From positions 1,302,001 to 1,366,000 of the forward strand of contig CM065886.1 of NCBI GenBank assembly GCA_033439255.1: a stretch of DNA of 64,000 nt. Direction: 5' to 3'. The stretch comes from Hericium rajendrae. Taxonomy: Eukaryota > Basidiomycota > Agaricomycetes > Russulales > Hericiaceae. Position numbers and translations under genes: made by a program. Below the pieces are notes generated by a model. It saw only the letters and a program-made list of their open reading frames with translations. It searched no databases and had not been told where the DNA came from. Shown piece after piece: positions 52,262-63,605 of the stretch (positions are counted from its first letter, which is position 1; each line of letters begins with the position of its first letter).

Positions 52262-54861
52262 ATGTCTCCCCGTGTTCGCGCAGCGCTCGCCCCACGATTG
52301 CATCGTGCAGCCCGTGTTCCCAGACGATACCTCACGCTCTCGGCTGTCGAAGGCGCGAAATACCCACCTCTCGAAGACCGAACGTTCCCAGCGTACTTCG
52401 CCCAGGAGATCCTCGCGAAACACAGCGAACGCCCCGCGCTCATCTCGCCTCATGAGCCACCGCGCGCGCATGGCGGACCCAAATCTCGCAACCTTCGTGT
52501 CGAGGGACACCTGGCTTGGGACTTTGATGAGTTTGACAGGCATATCCAGGCGCTGGCCCGTGGGCTGGTTGATCTAGGCGTGAAGAAGGGCGATCGGGTT
52601 GCCGTGCTCATGGGGAACAACAGGTATGTTGGACTTCCAGGGACAACTCAGCCAAAGTGCCGCCTATATCTAACAGAATGTGCCAGTGTCTACGCCATGT
52701 TGCAGTGGGCCTGCGCGAGCATCGGCGCGATTCTGGTCACCGTGAACCCTGCATACCGAGTGCACGAACTGGTCAGTCCCGCGCTTCTCTCTCAAGCCAA
52801 AGATATTCAGGCGAGAATGTACACAAGATAAACGCCCTCAGCCTCGTCGGTGTCTCGCACTTCTTCGTCGTTCCGTCCATCCGCACTTCGCGGTACCTCG
52901 ATCTCCTCTCCGCGGAACTTCCGTCTCTGCGCAGTGCCACGCCCGGTAACATCCAGGAAGAACAGCTTCCGGCGCTGCGGAGCATCTTCGTCGTCGATCA
53001 TAATTTACATGACGGACGACACTTTTCGGAGGTGCTCGATGACGTCCGGTGCGCGGTCGACTTTCGGGAGCTGCTGATTTGGAGGGAAGACAGTTCTGAA
53101 GCGCGAACAGTCGCGGAGATGTCGCAGACGCTGCACAAGGACGAGGTCATGAATTTACAGTTTACGAGGTAACATCTGGAGGAAAGGTTTTCAATTTAGT
53201 GCTAATTGGCTTCTGGCTGCAGCGGAACCACAGGGATGCCCAAAGCCGTCTCCGTAAGCCGTTTATCATGCATTGGTGCCGTCGATCCGTAATGTCCTTC
53301 GCAGCTTACCCACTCGAACCTGCTCAACAACGCCATATCCATCGGCGAGGCTATGCGTCTCACGCACGCGGACATCGTCTGTATGTTAGACCGCACACAT
53401 TTGTTTATACAGCACTGACGCCTCACGCACAGGCAACGTCCCGCCACTCTTCCACTGTTTTGATAAGTTCCACTCTCATCTTGCCTTGAGCTGCGGCCAG
53501 ACCTTGCTCCTCACGCACGCCTCGTCCTAGGCAACCTCTCCGCATGGGCCTACGGCGCGGCCATTGTCTACCCGTCCGACGTGTTCGACCCCAAAGCCAT
53601 CGTCGACGCCGTGCTCTCGCAGCGCTGCACCGCGCTGCACGGCGTGCCCACGCACTTCATGGGCGTGCTCGCTGAGGTCGAACGCCGGCGGAAGGCGGGC
53701 GCGGCGCTGGACTTCAGCCAGCTGAGGTACGTCTGATGCGGTTCGTGCGCGTGCGTGGTTGTTGATGGTGTGCTAGAACGGGTATCGCGGCGGGGTCGCC
53801 GGTTCCCATTCAGCTCATGAAGCAGCTGATCTCGGATATAAACCTGCGCGACCTCACGAATGCGTACGGGATGAGTGCGTTTTTTCCCTTATTTCTGCCA
53901 TTGAGCGCTAATCGGCGCGGCAGCGGAGACCAGGTAATGCGACGTGGCTGGGATCGTCATGTCGTGTGCTTATCATTGAGCTAGCCCTGTGTCCTTCCAA
54001 ACCGTGCCCGAGGACCCGCTCATCAAGCGCGTGGAGACTGTTGGCCGGGTGCGCCCACATGTCAAGGCTAAGGTCGTCGATGAGGAGGGCAATGTTGTTC
54101 CCGTCGGGACGCCTGGCGAGCTGCTTGTGTCTGGATACTTGGTCCAGAAAGGGTGCATTTTGTCTCCTGCGATTGCTGTACATGTTAACTGAGTAACGAA
54201 TAGGTACTGGGGCGACGAGGAGCAGACAAAGACGGTGATGAAGAGGAATCCAGAGGACGACGACACGATGTGGATGCACACGGGCGACGAAGTCGTCATG
54301 GACGAGGAAGGCTACCTGTCGAGTACGTCGAAAGTATCCGAAGACGCCTTTTTTTTAATTTTTTACTGACGAACGGGGCATCTGCAGTTGTCTCCCGTAT
54401 CAAGGTATGCGCAGATCTTCTTGCATACTTCCATGTTCACCTTACATGATCAGGACATCGTCATTCGTGGCGGCGAGAACCTGTTCCCGATCCAGATCGA
54501 GAACGTCCTCACGAGCAATCCGGCCATCCTCGAGGCGGCCGTCGTCGCTGTCCCCGACGCCAGATACGGGGAAGTCGTCGGCGCTTGGATCGTGCCGAAG
54601 CCGGACGCATCGCTCACCCGGGAGCAGGTCCGCCAAGTGGTACACGAGGGTATGAATCCGCAGGTAAGGAGCATACTGGCTAGACCGTACGTCGGGGCTA
54701 ACTGCTTCTGATAGAATGCACCGAAGTGGGTTTGGTTCCTCGGCAAAGACGATACGCAGAACGAACTGCCCAAGACGCCGAGCGGAAAGGTGCAGAAGCA
54801 CATTTTGCGCGAGTGGAGTCGCGATTTGGCGCAGAATGGGGTCGGGTTGGTGTCGACATAA
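52262..54861 (+). CDS. AMP-dependent acyl-CoA synthetase (copy B)
   Basis: Inverted-duplication copy of the gene at 27366-29974. ATG at 52262 ([19 protein letters not shown]) has the same Arg-rich presequence-like start. The order is conserved: [33 protein letters not shown], the P-loop [11 protein letters not shown] at about 53222, [48 protein letters not shown] and [16 protein letters not shown], with TAA at 54859-54861. The reading frames I could follow are open in all exons. As in copy A, the joint after PPLFHC reads GATAAGT where a GGTAAGT donor would be expected, so the change predates the duplication or splicing differs from my model. It may act on the same acids as copy A; substrate unknown. 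Confidence 0.85.
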
Positions 54862-55059
54862 TGGATGCGGCTCCAAACATGTTGCGGATCAGCAATCTGC
54901 ATTTGCATATGGATGGATAGAGCTATGTATTATATAACGCATGGGATTGAACTGGAGACTTTTGGGGTTCAAACCGCTGGAAAGGTATAAGCTCATACAT
55001 CCATCGGGCGGTCTGCTGGTCTTGATGCGCCCCTGCACGTCATCGTGCAGCTACAGCTC

Positions 55060-56293
55060 TTATCCATCATCTCCATCCTCGGCATCGCATAGAGCTTTCA
55101 ATGCCTCGTTCCTGTCGACGAGTCTATACCAGATATGACCATGATCCGTAAACAGCTCGCCTTCGGCCGGAAATGTCGTATCGGCAAGCGGAGGAGGATG
55201 GGGGACCTGTTTCGGTGTTTCGAGGATCTTCAGCAGACGCATACCCACTACACGTTGTCCTACATGAGTCCACCGCTCGAAACGGACAAGAGCTATTCCT
55301 CCTATGGAAACATAAAATCGGACAATCAGCAGCAGGTCGGTGTCTAAAGGAAACGTGGACTTCACCATTGTAAAGCCTTTTACGTGAGCGGTAAGTTACC
55401 TGTGGTGGAGAGGCCGTAAAACCATGTCTCCGCCCCGCAGCCAAAACGGTGACCATCGGCCGATAGAGGGAAAGGTCGAGTACAAAAGGCTCGCTCAAAC
55501 TACTGATAAATCGTCTGGTCCGGCGGCGCCGCCGTGTGTTCAGGTTGGGAACATCACTGATAGCTTGTCTGTCGACCAACCCGTCATGCACGAGGAGTCG
55601 CAGCAGATGCTGTTGCATAGGCTGGGACTTGTCGGAGAGGATATGCGCGAGACGAATGTGCCAAACGTAGCCCTTATCGTATAGAAGATCATGCCCGCGG
55701 GAGAAACAGACTGGGTCGTTGTCCTCTGTCACGCGGAAGCGTATCTGCGATTCCACTGGCTTTTGCGCATTAGTGTGATAGTACAGGAACCCTTTGGTTC
55801 CAGCAGGGAACGGCGTCAACGTTTGCTGTTTCCCAACTCTCTTGTAGATGATGCAGAACAGAGGTTCTTGGTTCGATGAGGAAGTGTAAATGTTGGGATT
55901 CTTCATGTTTGAGATATCCAAGAAACATCCTCGATCAAGTTGCTTGGGATCAAGGGTACTGAAAGTTCTGTTGGGTGGACGTGGTCTGCCACGACCCCTT
56001 GACGATCCGTTTAACCGAGAAGATAAATTGTCTACTGCGGCATCCTATAATTGATGCACTATCAGTCTCAAGACATTCCGGAGGTCACTCTGTGGGCATC
56101 GCGAATGTACCTTGGGACCAGGAGCGAGAAGCGAGTCTGCTTTGTCAACACGCCCTATGGTGGGCGGCGGGGCGGCGGAGGCGGAGGCAGAAAGGTGGCG
56201 AACGTGCGGCAGAGACTCAACCATTCTGCGGAGCCTGAATGAAGGAAAGAGCAACCGCGATGGCCGTTGACGAAGCCACAAGACTAGTCCCAT
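55060..56293 (-). CDS. uncharacterised fungal protein, mitochondrial-type N-terminus (copy B)
   Basis: Paralogue of the gene at 26002-27212, in the inverted block. It starts at 56293 with MGLVLWLRQRPSRLLF, then RVDKADSLLAPGPKVHS and SDLRNVLRLIV. It continues after an intron with FLDIS, LTPFPAGTKGFLYYH, RFRVTEDNDPVCFSRGHDL, LLRLLVHDGLVDRQ and SLSEPFVLDLSLY. In the last exon copy A's VRLERSTLPEHAGRR is replaced by VRFERWTHVGQR, a small deletion in an otherwise conserved motif, followed by LLKILETP and FPAEGELF. Function unknown. It may be drifting. It converges with synthetase copy B, as copy A does with synthetase copy A. Confidence 0.65.
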
Positions 56294-56879
56294 TGTAAGA
56301 GGTTTGGAGGAGATGTGCGCTGTGAAGGCTCCTTGAAGTCCCGGTCAATATTTCCTAACAAAGCATGTACATGGGTCACTATTCAAGTGTTACAATCAGT
56401 GAGTCCAGTCGAATCTCAACACAGATTTCGAATTACCTCGAGGATATGAGCTGGCAGAAGAAATTGAACTTATAAGTTAAAGTTGAATCGATGCGCTAGT
56501 CAGTGTTTATGCGTGACGTCACACCCATGTACTTACGGTCTCCCAGCGGACTCGGAAGGAAGGAAGGTCATCCTCGTCCGTTCAGATTCAAGTTCCTGCC
56601 CGTCCTTCTAGTTATTTATTATACATTGCACATTGGCTATGTCTGCATCCCCCGCCCATCCTCGAGAAGATCTAATACGAAGTCGTTCGGTAAGTTATCG
56701 CTTATACACTCGAGTATTTCGCAACACATCATCCCTTCGCTGGCATACTTATTACTGATTAGCTATAGGCCACTCAGATAAAGCAAGATGCTTCCTAAGT
56801 TAACCACAGCAGAAGTATGATAGGAGCCCTATTTTGAGATCGCGCATGAGATGCATGAGATGCGATCAAGATATCGAAT
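56294..56879. other. intergenic; no gene recognised
   Basis: AT-richer spacer between the copy-B gene start and the 3' end of the next F-box gene. The edge of the segmental duplication falls near its left end. Confidence 0.5.
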
Positions 56880-58226
56880 CTAACTTGTTACGGATGGAGG
56901 CAGTTCAAATTCGATGGTCTTTTCTTTCAACCTCTTTCTCCATATCGGCAATGTCGCAGCTCGTTTCGCATAGAACTGCTCGGTCGCGTTTAGCAGGCAC
57001 AAGGAGCGCAGCTTGGGAAGCCGCCCAGCGAGAAGCCAGTTGAAAACGCTGTCTACCTCGGGTTGCCATTCCTCGGATGCGCCGCTGTCGCCGACATCGA
57101 GCACGATGCGAACAAGAGTCGGGTGACAGAGGGGCGATACTTCCATGTTATCCAAGATAGCAGGGACTGGGACGACAAGCTCGGCGAGGTTCGGGAAGAG
57201 GAGAGGGAGTTTTGGGAAAAATATTTCGTAAAGCACGGACGTCCAAGGGCTGCATCGCTGGCGGATATAGAGCGAGCGGACGATGGTGGGCAGATTCACG
57301 GTCCCCTCAGTCGGGCTTTCGAGCTTTCTCTGGTCGAGACTGAACATGTCGAAGACGATATTGAAAAAGTCAAAGAGATCATTGTCTGTCGTGATGAGAT
57401 GCACCTCCAACGGGGATGAACGGCTGCTCCAAATCCTCCGAGTATGAAACAGGGCATAAAGCTCAAGGTCCATTCCAAGGGCATGGATGCTACCAAAATC
57501 CAGCGGATCTCGAGGTGCGGGCTCGCTGCCTTCGTCGTCATACCAATTGGGGTCATTCTCCTCCGTCTCCCGGGATTCGACGGGCAGGATTAATGTCTCC
57601 AATGAAGGAAATGTCTCCATTATCGTGGCGACTGTTCCGTCATTCCAAAATGACATTGCTGAAGATGGGAGGTTGGTTATTCCAAAATCGAGTGTTCGGA
57701 GCGTTGGGGCCGCTGGCGCAGACATTATTGCCTTCATGGCTACATTCACTAAGGGTGTGCCCGGCCAGTTCTGGAAGCGGAATACAAGCATGCCTGGGAA
57801 ACACTTGAGAATTTCGGAAAGGGCACCTTTACAGAGGTCATCAACGTCAATCCTGTAGTGCCCCGGTGTGAATTGCCCAAGATCGTAGCAGATGACCTCT
57901 CGGACATATTGACCGTTGCAACGTTCATTGCTGGTGATATGCTGGTGACTGGGTAGACATTGGAGAAGGCGCATGGCTCGCTCCAGGGTTTCAAGCTGTA
58001 CGGTTTCGTACAGTATGGCAATAGCAATGTGGTACCAGGTTCTGCAGACGGAGATGGCGGCACGCTTGACGGGTAGATTTTGGGGAAGAAACTTCGCAAA
58101 CGGAGGGTCCTCCGGATCCATGCCATAATCGTTGAATGGGGACAGCCCGGAAATATTGATCGGTGGGCTGTACGTGGCCTCCTCGAGGATAGCACGCCAT
58201 AATTCGGGTGGAAGCGTTGGCAACAT
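56880..58226 (-). CDS. F-box-like protein (single exon)
   Basis: An uninterrupted 448-codon frame. MLPTLPPELWRAILEEATYS is an F-box start, followed by KRAAISVCRTWYHIAIAILY and ETVQLETLERAMRLLQCL. The body has Leu-rich segments (LRTLDFGITNLPSSAM, FPSLETLILPVESRE, HALGMDLELYAL, FPNLAELVVPVPAIL, LPKLRSLCLLNATEQFY). It has the same architecture as the 30-33 kb family (PPELW..IL, V+..V..VC+.W...AI..L.ETV.L) but diverged in sequence and without the intron after the start codon. Presumed SCF substrate receptor; substrate unknown. Intact. Confidence 0.8.
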   Translation of the reverse strand: MLPTLPPELWRAILEEATYSPPINISGLSPFNDYGMDPEDPPFAKFLPQNLPVKRAAISVCRTWYHIAIAILYETVQLETLERAMRLLQCLPSHQHITSNERCNGQYVREVICYDLGQFTPGHYRIDVDDLCKGALSEILKCFPGMLVFRFQNWPGTPLVNVAMKAIMSAPAAPTLRTLDFGITNLPSSAMSFWNDGTVATIMETFPSLETLILPVESRETEENDPNWYDDEGSEPAPRDPLDFGSIHALGMDLELYALFHTRRIWSSRSSPLEVHLITTDNDLFDFFNIVFDMFSLDQRKLESPTEGTVNLPTIVRSLYIRQRCSPWTSVLYEIFFPKLPLLFPNLAELVVPVPAILDNMEVSPLCHPTLVRIVLDVGDSGASEEWQPEVDSVFNWLLAGRLPKLRSLCLLNATEQFYAKRAATLPIWRKRLKEKTIEFELPPSVTS

Positions 58227-58727
58227 CGAATTTGAGATGTCCGCAGCAATGATGAATCGATTACTCTACAGATTTTGAATGAGGTCAACATTGATGGTAG
58301 ATTTTTACATGATGATCGGAACTTGGACGTCAAGATCTCGACACTCACCGACAAAGGACAGCGAAAAAAAATGTCGCTCGGGATTGTTCAATTAGCCTGG
58401 GCCTGGTGCACAAACGACCGCCTGTTTTTAAAGCTAATATTAGTTGGACATTCGACCAGAACGTCTGAATTTTTGTTCCTACCTTAAAACACTGTGCATC
58501 TGTCAGTAGGCTGGAGGACTTATTGCCAGTAAGGCAACGGTGACGGTGAACTTGAACAACAGGCTCCGAGAATGTTGGGCCCCGGCCGGTGATTGCCGGA
58601 TGAATAATTGGCGTTGCTGAGGCAGCGAGCGCTCCTTTGCCGCAGCCCTGAGCTTGGCCCTGCGAACGATTTATTGTAATTGACTCGCCTGTGACCTCCA
58701 GAATATAACCACGACGTCGTGGTTCGC

Positions 58728-60682
58728 ATGCTCATAAAGCCTGCCTTCGCCCGCTTGTCAAATACTTCAGCGCAAAGAGCCATCTCTGCTATGCCTACCA
58801 CACGTTCCGCAACACGCGCTCAGGCTCAAGTTGAAGCTACTCAACCGAGCGCGGAAGTGCCGACTGTTGCACCCAAGAACGCGAAGACAGGACAGTCCAC
58901 GAAGCGCAAGGCCGCGAACGTGCCAGCCGACGTGTCAGGCAAGAAGAAACGCGTCGCGACACCGAAGACCGAAGTAGAACTTGCACAGGCAACTCGCCGA
59001 CCTACCGTCCCGCCTCCCGACTCGTTCATACCTGTGTTGCTGCCTGCGAAATTGACGTTTTCTCTTGAAGAGGCCAAGACGCACTTATCACGCGCCGATA
59101 AACGCTTTGAAGATGTCTTCAACAGGCTGCCATGCAAGCCTTTCGAGAAGCTGGAGCGAGTGGAACCGTTCAGGTATGTCCTTTGGAACTGCACACGTCA
59201 GCGTTTCTGAATAGCTTTCCTAGAACGCTGACGACGTCTATCCTGTGAGTGACCTTTGACACGTCGTGGTCGCATCTCAAGCTGTCGAATACAGGGGACA
59301 ACAGATCTCATGGATGGCCGCGAGATCCATCACGCACAAATTCATCAGACTGTACTTCCCCCATCTTCCGGAAAAGCCAGATGACAATTTGTTAGTGTCT
59401 CGACCTTTTCCTCGATCCTGTGTGCCTACTAATCTGTCAACAGCTGGGCAAAGGGCCCCGACGCGCCTTTCCCGACGCCGCATCAAGTTGCAGCGACCGA
59501 CGTACCGACTTTGCGAACAGCCGGCCTGAGCGCACGTAAGGCTGAATATGGTATGTTCTGAGGTTTCCTGAGCTGAGTCCGCATGACGTACTCATGTCGG
59601 CGGTGTGAAGTCCAGGACCTTGCTGCTCGGTTCGCCGACGGCCGCTTGACTTCGCAGAAGTTGTTCGACGCCGATGACGAGGAGCTGCACGAAATGCTCA
59701 CCGCCGTTCGTGGCATAGGCCGCGTAAGTCCACTATCTCAGTCAAAACACGTCTTCATTCATTGTCCTTTCCTATAGTGGACAGGTAAGTGCACGACAAA
59801 TACATGGCAAACTTAAAGGCTGATCTCAAAAAAAGTCGACATGTTCGCCATATTCTCCCTGCGCCGACCCGACATCATGCCGCTTGGTAGGCCATACTCC
59901 TTCCGCGTAGAAAGTCAGGCTCTCACGCCCCCGCAGGCGATCTCGGAGTCCAGCGCGGCGTCCTGCGCTGGTTCCTTTCGCTGCATCACTCGACTTACCG
60001 CATCGAGATCTCGCCCCAGAAGCTCCCCAAAGACCCCAACGAAGAGCAGGCCAAACCCAAGAAGCCAGAATCCAGCCAGGCCGCAGACGACGCGGACGCC
60101 CTCCCCGTCTTGAACGCAGCGAACGACGCAGACGCCTTGCCCGTGTTCGATGCGTCCGCGAAAGCAGCGTCCCGCGCACCGGAAACGCCCACGCCCGACG
60201 CGTCGGTCCTGCTCCCGATACCCGCCATAGACATCGCACTCGCCGCCACGCCCGGAAGAAGTGCAGACAGAGCCGGTACCCCGGCGCGGCTGGTCGACGC
60301 GACGCCTTCGGTGCTCGGGCTTCCGTCGATGCCCGTGCCGTTCACGCCGTCGATCAACCAGACACTGGAAGGCTCGACGTCGCAAGGTGCCGTGCCGAGG
60401 CCGCTTCCGGGCGGGATGACCGCAGGCGTGCTGAAGAGCCGTTTGGACGGGAAGAAGAAGATCAAGTGCGTCAGCATGGTTTCACAGGCCTGTTTGCTGT
60501 GCTCACGCGGTTTGGTTTGCAGAGGTGCGATTTTGACGCCGCAGGAGATGGAGGAGCTCACGGAGCATTGGAAGCCATATCGGAGCATAGGTAAGTCATG
60601 AAATCTTTGTTTCCAGTCTTGACGTGGACTCATCGATGCCTCAGGCGTGTACTATATGTGGGCATTGGCCGAGGAAAAATGA
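58728..60682 (+). CDS. MAG1: 3-methyladenine DNA glycosylase, AlkA/Mag1 type
   Basis: Removes alkylated purines in base-excision repair. Starts at 58728 (MLIKPAFARLSNTSAQ) or 58791 (MPTTRSATRAQA); the longer form looks like a mitochondrial presequence, the shorter starts with a basic nuclear-type tail (KRKAANVPADVSGKKKRV). Exons then encode AKTHLSRADKRFEDVFNRL, GQQISWMAARSITHKFI, APFPTPHQVAATDVPTLR, LSARKAEY, VQDLAARFADG, and the helix-hairpin-helix VRGIGRWTVDMFAIFSL. The catalytic Asp is in DIMPLGDLGVQRGVL. An unusual insert of about 150 residues, rich in Ala, Pro and Asp, with an internal repeat (DADALPVLNAAN / DADALPVFDASA), precedes the C-terminal helix ELTEHWKPYRSIGVYYMWAL, which ends at TGA 60680-60682. 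About eight short introns. Intact. Confidence 0.87.
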
Positions 60683-60953
60683 TCTCAAAGCCTGCCGTAG
60701 TTTTCTCACCGCATCTGGCAGGCATACATGTATTACGACGGCACGTACGACTGGCTAGCGGTACCCACCAAGAAGGTACCATGCCGATAATAATAGAGAT
60801 CAAACGGCATTCCCTGAGTCATGGATACGTTGAAATACTCATCGACCTGCGTCCAATTTTCTTTAACTCTGTCGTTTAACGAAGATAAAAGTATGGCCTT
60901 CCATACTGGAAGAAAAGAACTTCGGTTGGGAAGAGTAGAAAGCCCTTGCGCTG

Positions 60954-60959
60954 AAAAAA
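60954..60959 (-). terminator. RNA polymerase III T-run downstream of tRNA-Asp
   Basis: Six T residues on the minus strand, about 20 nt after the tRNA 3' end, as expected for pol III termination. Confidence 0.7.
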
Positions 60960-60978
60960 TAAATAGCTCGACCTACTA

Positions 60979-61064
60979 CTCCCTGGCGGAGAGTCGAACT
61001 CCTCTCTTCCGCGCACCTTGTCTAATGTGACAAGCGGATGTACTAACCAATACACTAGCAGGGA
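60979..61064 (-). tRNA. tRNA-Asp (GTC) with 14-nt intron
   Basis: Read on the minus strand from 61064. The acceptor 5' strand TCCCTGC pairs with the 3' end, with one mismatch at 7:66. D arm GTGT/GTAC with GG in the loop. Anticodon stem TCCGC/GCGGA with loop TTGTCAC, anticodon GTC. T loop TTCGACT. A 14-nt insert CATTAGACAAGGTG lies after position 37, the canonical place. Its GACAAG pairs with CTTGTC of the anticodon region, as in eukaryotic pre-tRNA introns. A T6 terminator follows. The 49:65 pair is also weak, so a decayed copy is possible but less likely. Confidence 0.82.
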
Positions 61065-61227
61065 TGGACAAAAATATAGGTCCGTACTAAGTTGTTGCCC
61101 TTCACTTCTGGCATGAGATCTAGCAGTAGGATATATTGAGGAGTCCAGATATCTGAAATTCCATTGAGGTAAGGATGGAGCGACAGCACACGATATGGGG
61201 AGTGAATGGCTATCTCCATGCTGGCTA

Positions 61228-61898
61228 GGGCTCTGTGTAGAACTCCCCACGGAGTTTCTCACGCGTTTTAAACAAAACGTGTTTTAAACACGGTGTTTTA
61301 AACAGAGTTTGTAACTACCACAGTGTAATACGTAAAGATGCACCAAACCCGACAGAATTAGCCATCAAATCTGTTCTGCTCCACCCAAGGATCGTCAGAT
61401 ATGTCTCCGTGTGTTGAGGATATGCCCGACTCAGGAAGAAGGACATCAGAGTGGCCAATACAGACTTTGACGGCAGCATCTCTGATCTATGAATGGCCTT
61501 GCTTTCGCATCGCCGGTGCTGAGGACAATATTGAGGCCTGAGGATCGGCAGTCAGAAATCAAGAAACAATTCCTGACTTGTGGCGCACGCTCTGAGCCTC
61601 GCCAGTTGGCCGCTCCGTGACTTTAAATCACCATACACCCCTCCCATTAATGCACTGAATGATCACCACCGGGATCGCGCATGAGCCTGCATGAGCTCGA
61701 GGGCCACCGCCGTGTCGATGTAGTCAATGCCGCCCTCCCCAAGCCTCCCCCGATGGTTCCCCGAGCCTCTTATGTAATACACCGAGCGACGTTTCTAACA
61801 CCTCAAAATATGGTACCCTCGGCAAATAGGTGTTTATAACGTGTTTATAACGCCTTGTTAGAAACTGAGTTTCAAACAAACACTTCTACACAGAGCCC
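61228..61898 (-). mobile_element. TIR element with TA target duplication (copy 2)
   Basis: Inverted ends GGGCTCTGTGTAGAA and TTCTACACAGAGCCC, flanked by TA at 61226-61227 and 61899-61900. Internal blocks match copy 1 at 44.55-45.67 kb in reverse orientation. No transposase. It inserted about 160 bp upstream of the tRNA-Asp gene. Many GTTTAAAAC/GTTTATAAC words lie inside both ends. Confidence 0.88.
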
Positions 61899-61900
61899 TA

Positions 61901-62366
61901 ATGCTGGCGGTTGATTACGGGATTCTCGGGCTGATGTTTTACAATCTGAACTTGAGCGGCGGTGCTGTGGTGTCGGCGAATTGTTCTGCAAGCGCGGATT
62001 GATCATTCCGGTAAACGAACTGTCTAGGATGAAAATTCACCTCAAATGAAATAGAGGGTCGATTCGGGACCTGGATATGCTTATTATGCGCTGTCTGCAG
62101 TCTCTGCATCTTTGCTACTGGAGCCTTGGCCTACCATATGTTGAATTAGGGCCGTCGTCCTTAACAACGAGAAGAAGACTAACCGCAGCATCGTTTGAAT
62201 TGCTGAAAATCGTATGGTGAGTGCTTTCGGAATCGCCACTGCTTGACGAATGGTGGATACTACGACGTTTGTCCTGACCGATCTTGCCGTTCGAGTTAGC
62301 ACTGGACTACAGCATGCTCAAGAACCACGTGCCATACGAAAGAGTCGCATTGCGTACGTACTACCT
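61901..62366. other. intergenic; no gene recognised
   Basis: Between the TIR element and the coiled-coil gene. It may contain terminal exons of that gene, since minus-strand splice-like sites occur, but I cannot support a model. Confidence 0.45.
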
Positions 62367-63305
62367 TCACCAGCGGACTAGGCTTCGTTCCGGCACTGCC
62401 AACATCAAGAATATCCGAGTCAGCCTGATATGCTTGTCTCCATGGTCTGAATTACTTTGCACCAACCTTTTCAGCGCTGCGTTCAAGGCCACTTTCTCGG
62501 CCACCTTCTCAGACCGCCACACGTCTACCTCCTTCCGAAGTGTCTCGTTCGCTTCGGTCTTGTCGCGAAGTTGTTTACGAAGCATGCCCGCCTCGGACTT
62601 GAGAGAGGCCCTCTCGCTCGCGAGGATGGTAATCCGACTCTTCTGCTTACTTTTCTCCTCTTCCAAGGCAATGATCTCACGGATGCGCACCGAAACCTCG
62701 GCATGCAAGTCCTCGATCTTCGCCCGCACCCAAGGCTTTCGTATCGACTCCATCAAGAGCTCCTCCCGTTCGCGGTTCTCGGTCAATAGAGCATTGTTCG
62801 ACTCCGTAAGCTTCTTGATCTCCTCGCCTCGCGCTGCGTTCTGCTTCCCCATTTTTCGGAGACACGCATCGACGTGGTCGAAAGAGAGCTGCAGCATGAT
62901 CCCGCCCAGCTTCTTGATGAGCTTTTCGACCTGCTTACGCTCGGGCAGTGTCTGCCGTGATCGGAGGTCCTCACAGACGAGATTGAGGGCGCGCACGGCG
63001 CCGCGGATGCCCGTGGTCGCGTCGTCGAGTGCTCGTGCACACGAGGCGAAAGCGAAATCCTCCGTGGCCTCGTCTTGAAATTGCGTCACTCTCGTGACGT
63101 AGGAGAATTCGCGCTTCGGGGCCTTGCGGCATGGGGGCATAGGTACCGTGTACATGTTGGCTAGACGGGTGAACTGATACATCGCGGTGATTGGTGATGT
63201 GTGCAGCTTCGTCGCACCGATGAAGTTAGAGGAATGGTGGCAACTGCCAAGTGTCCGACTGTTAGTACAGTATGTCATAGCCTGACGGGCCTCGCCAAAG
63301 GGCAA
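62367..63305 (-). CDS. coiled-coil protein, unknown function
   Basis: A 312-codon frame whose upstream start is uncertain. MYQFTRLANMYTVPMPP at about 63183 is a good internal start. Residues about 60-140 are helical (ATEDFAFASCARALDDATTG, RKQVEKLIKKLGGIMLQL). From about residue 145 the sequence is a long coiled coil (EEIKKLTESNNALLTENRE, KIEDLHAEVSVRIREIIALE, LASERASLKSEAGMLRKQL, ETLRKEVDVWRSEKVAEKV). No catalytic motif and no family I recognise. It could be a structural or adaptor protein. The end at 62367 may be followed by further exons. Confidence 0.6.
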   Translation of the reverse strand: MPFGEARQAMTYCTNSRTLGSCHHSSNFIGATKLHTSPITAMYQFTRLANMYTVPMPPCRKAPKREFSYVTRVTQFQDEATEDFAFASCARALDDATTGIRGAVRALNLVCEDLRSRQTLPERKQVEKLIKKLGGIMLQLSFDHVDACLRKMGKQNAARGEEIKKLTESNNALLTENREREELLMESIRKPWVRAKIEDLHAEVSVRIREIIALEEEKSKQKSRITILASERASLKSEAGMLRKQLRDKTEANETLRKEVDVWRSEKVAEKVALNAALKRLVQSNSDHGDKHIRLTRIFLMLAVPERSLVRW

Positions 63306-63605
63306 ATCATTAGATTCTCACGCGTTGCTGTGGAATGGGCGTGTGAACATCAAAACATTTCACAAAGGAGATGTATTACCTCGACCCTTGCGTGGCAAGG
63401 AGGTATGCAACGGCTTGCCGGTGGAAAGCGCCAAGATTGTTAGTTCTGGATATACTACTCAGTCATAGGTAGAAAATAATGTCGCCCGCCTGAAGTTGGA
63501 CTTCGAACTTGCGAGGAAGACCATCCACACTAAGCTCAGGACATGGGTCGTCGTCATCCTGTCAGTATCGCAATTCTCAGATATACATGGACTAGATGAA
63601 CACAA

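Noticed and set aside
62284-63078. 264-codon plus-strand frame
   Set aside because: Antisense of the coiled-coil gene; Ser/Arg-rich as expected from a reversed coiled coil.
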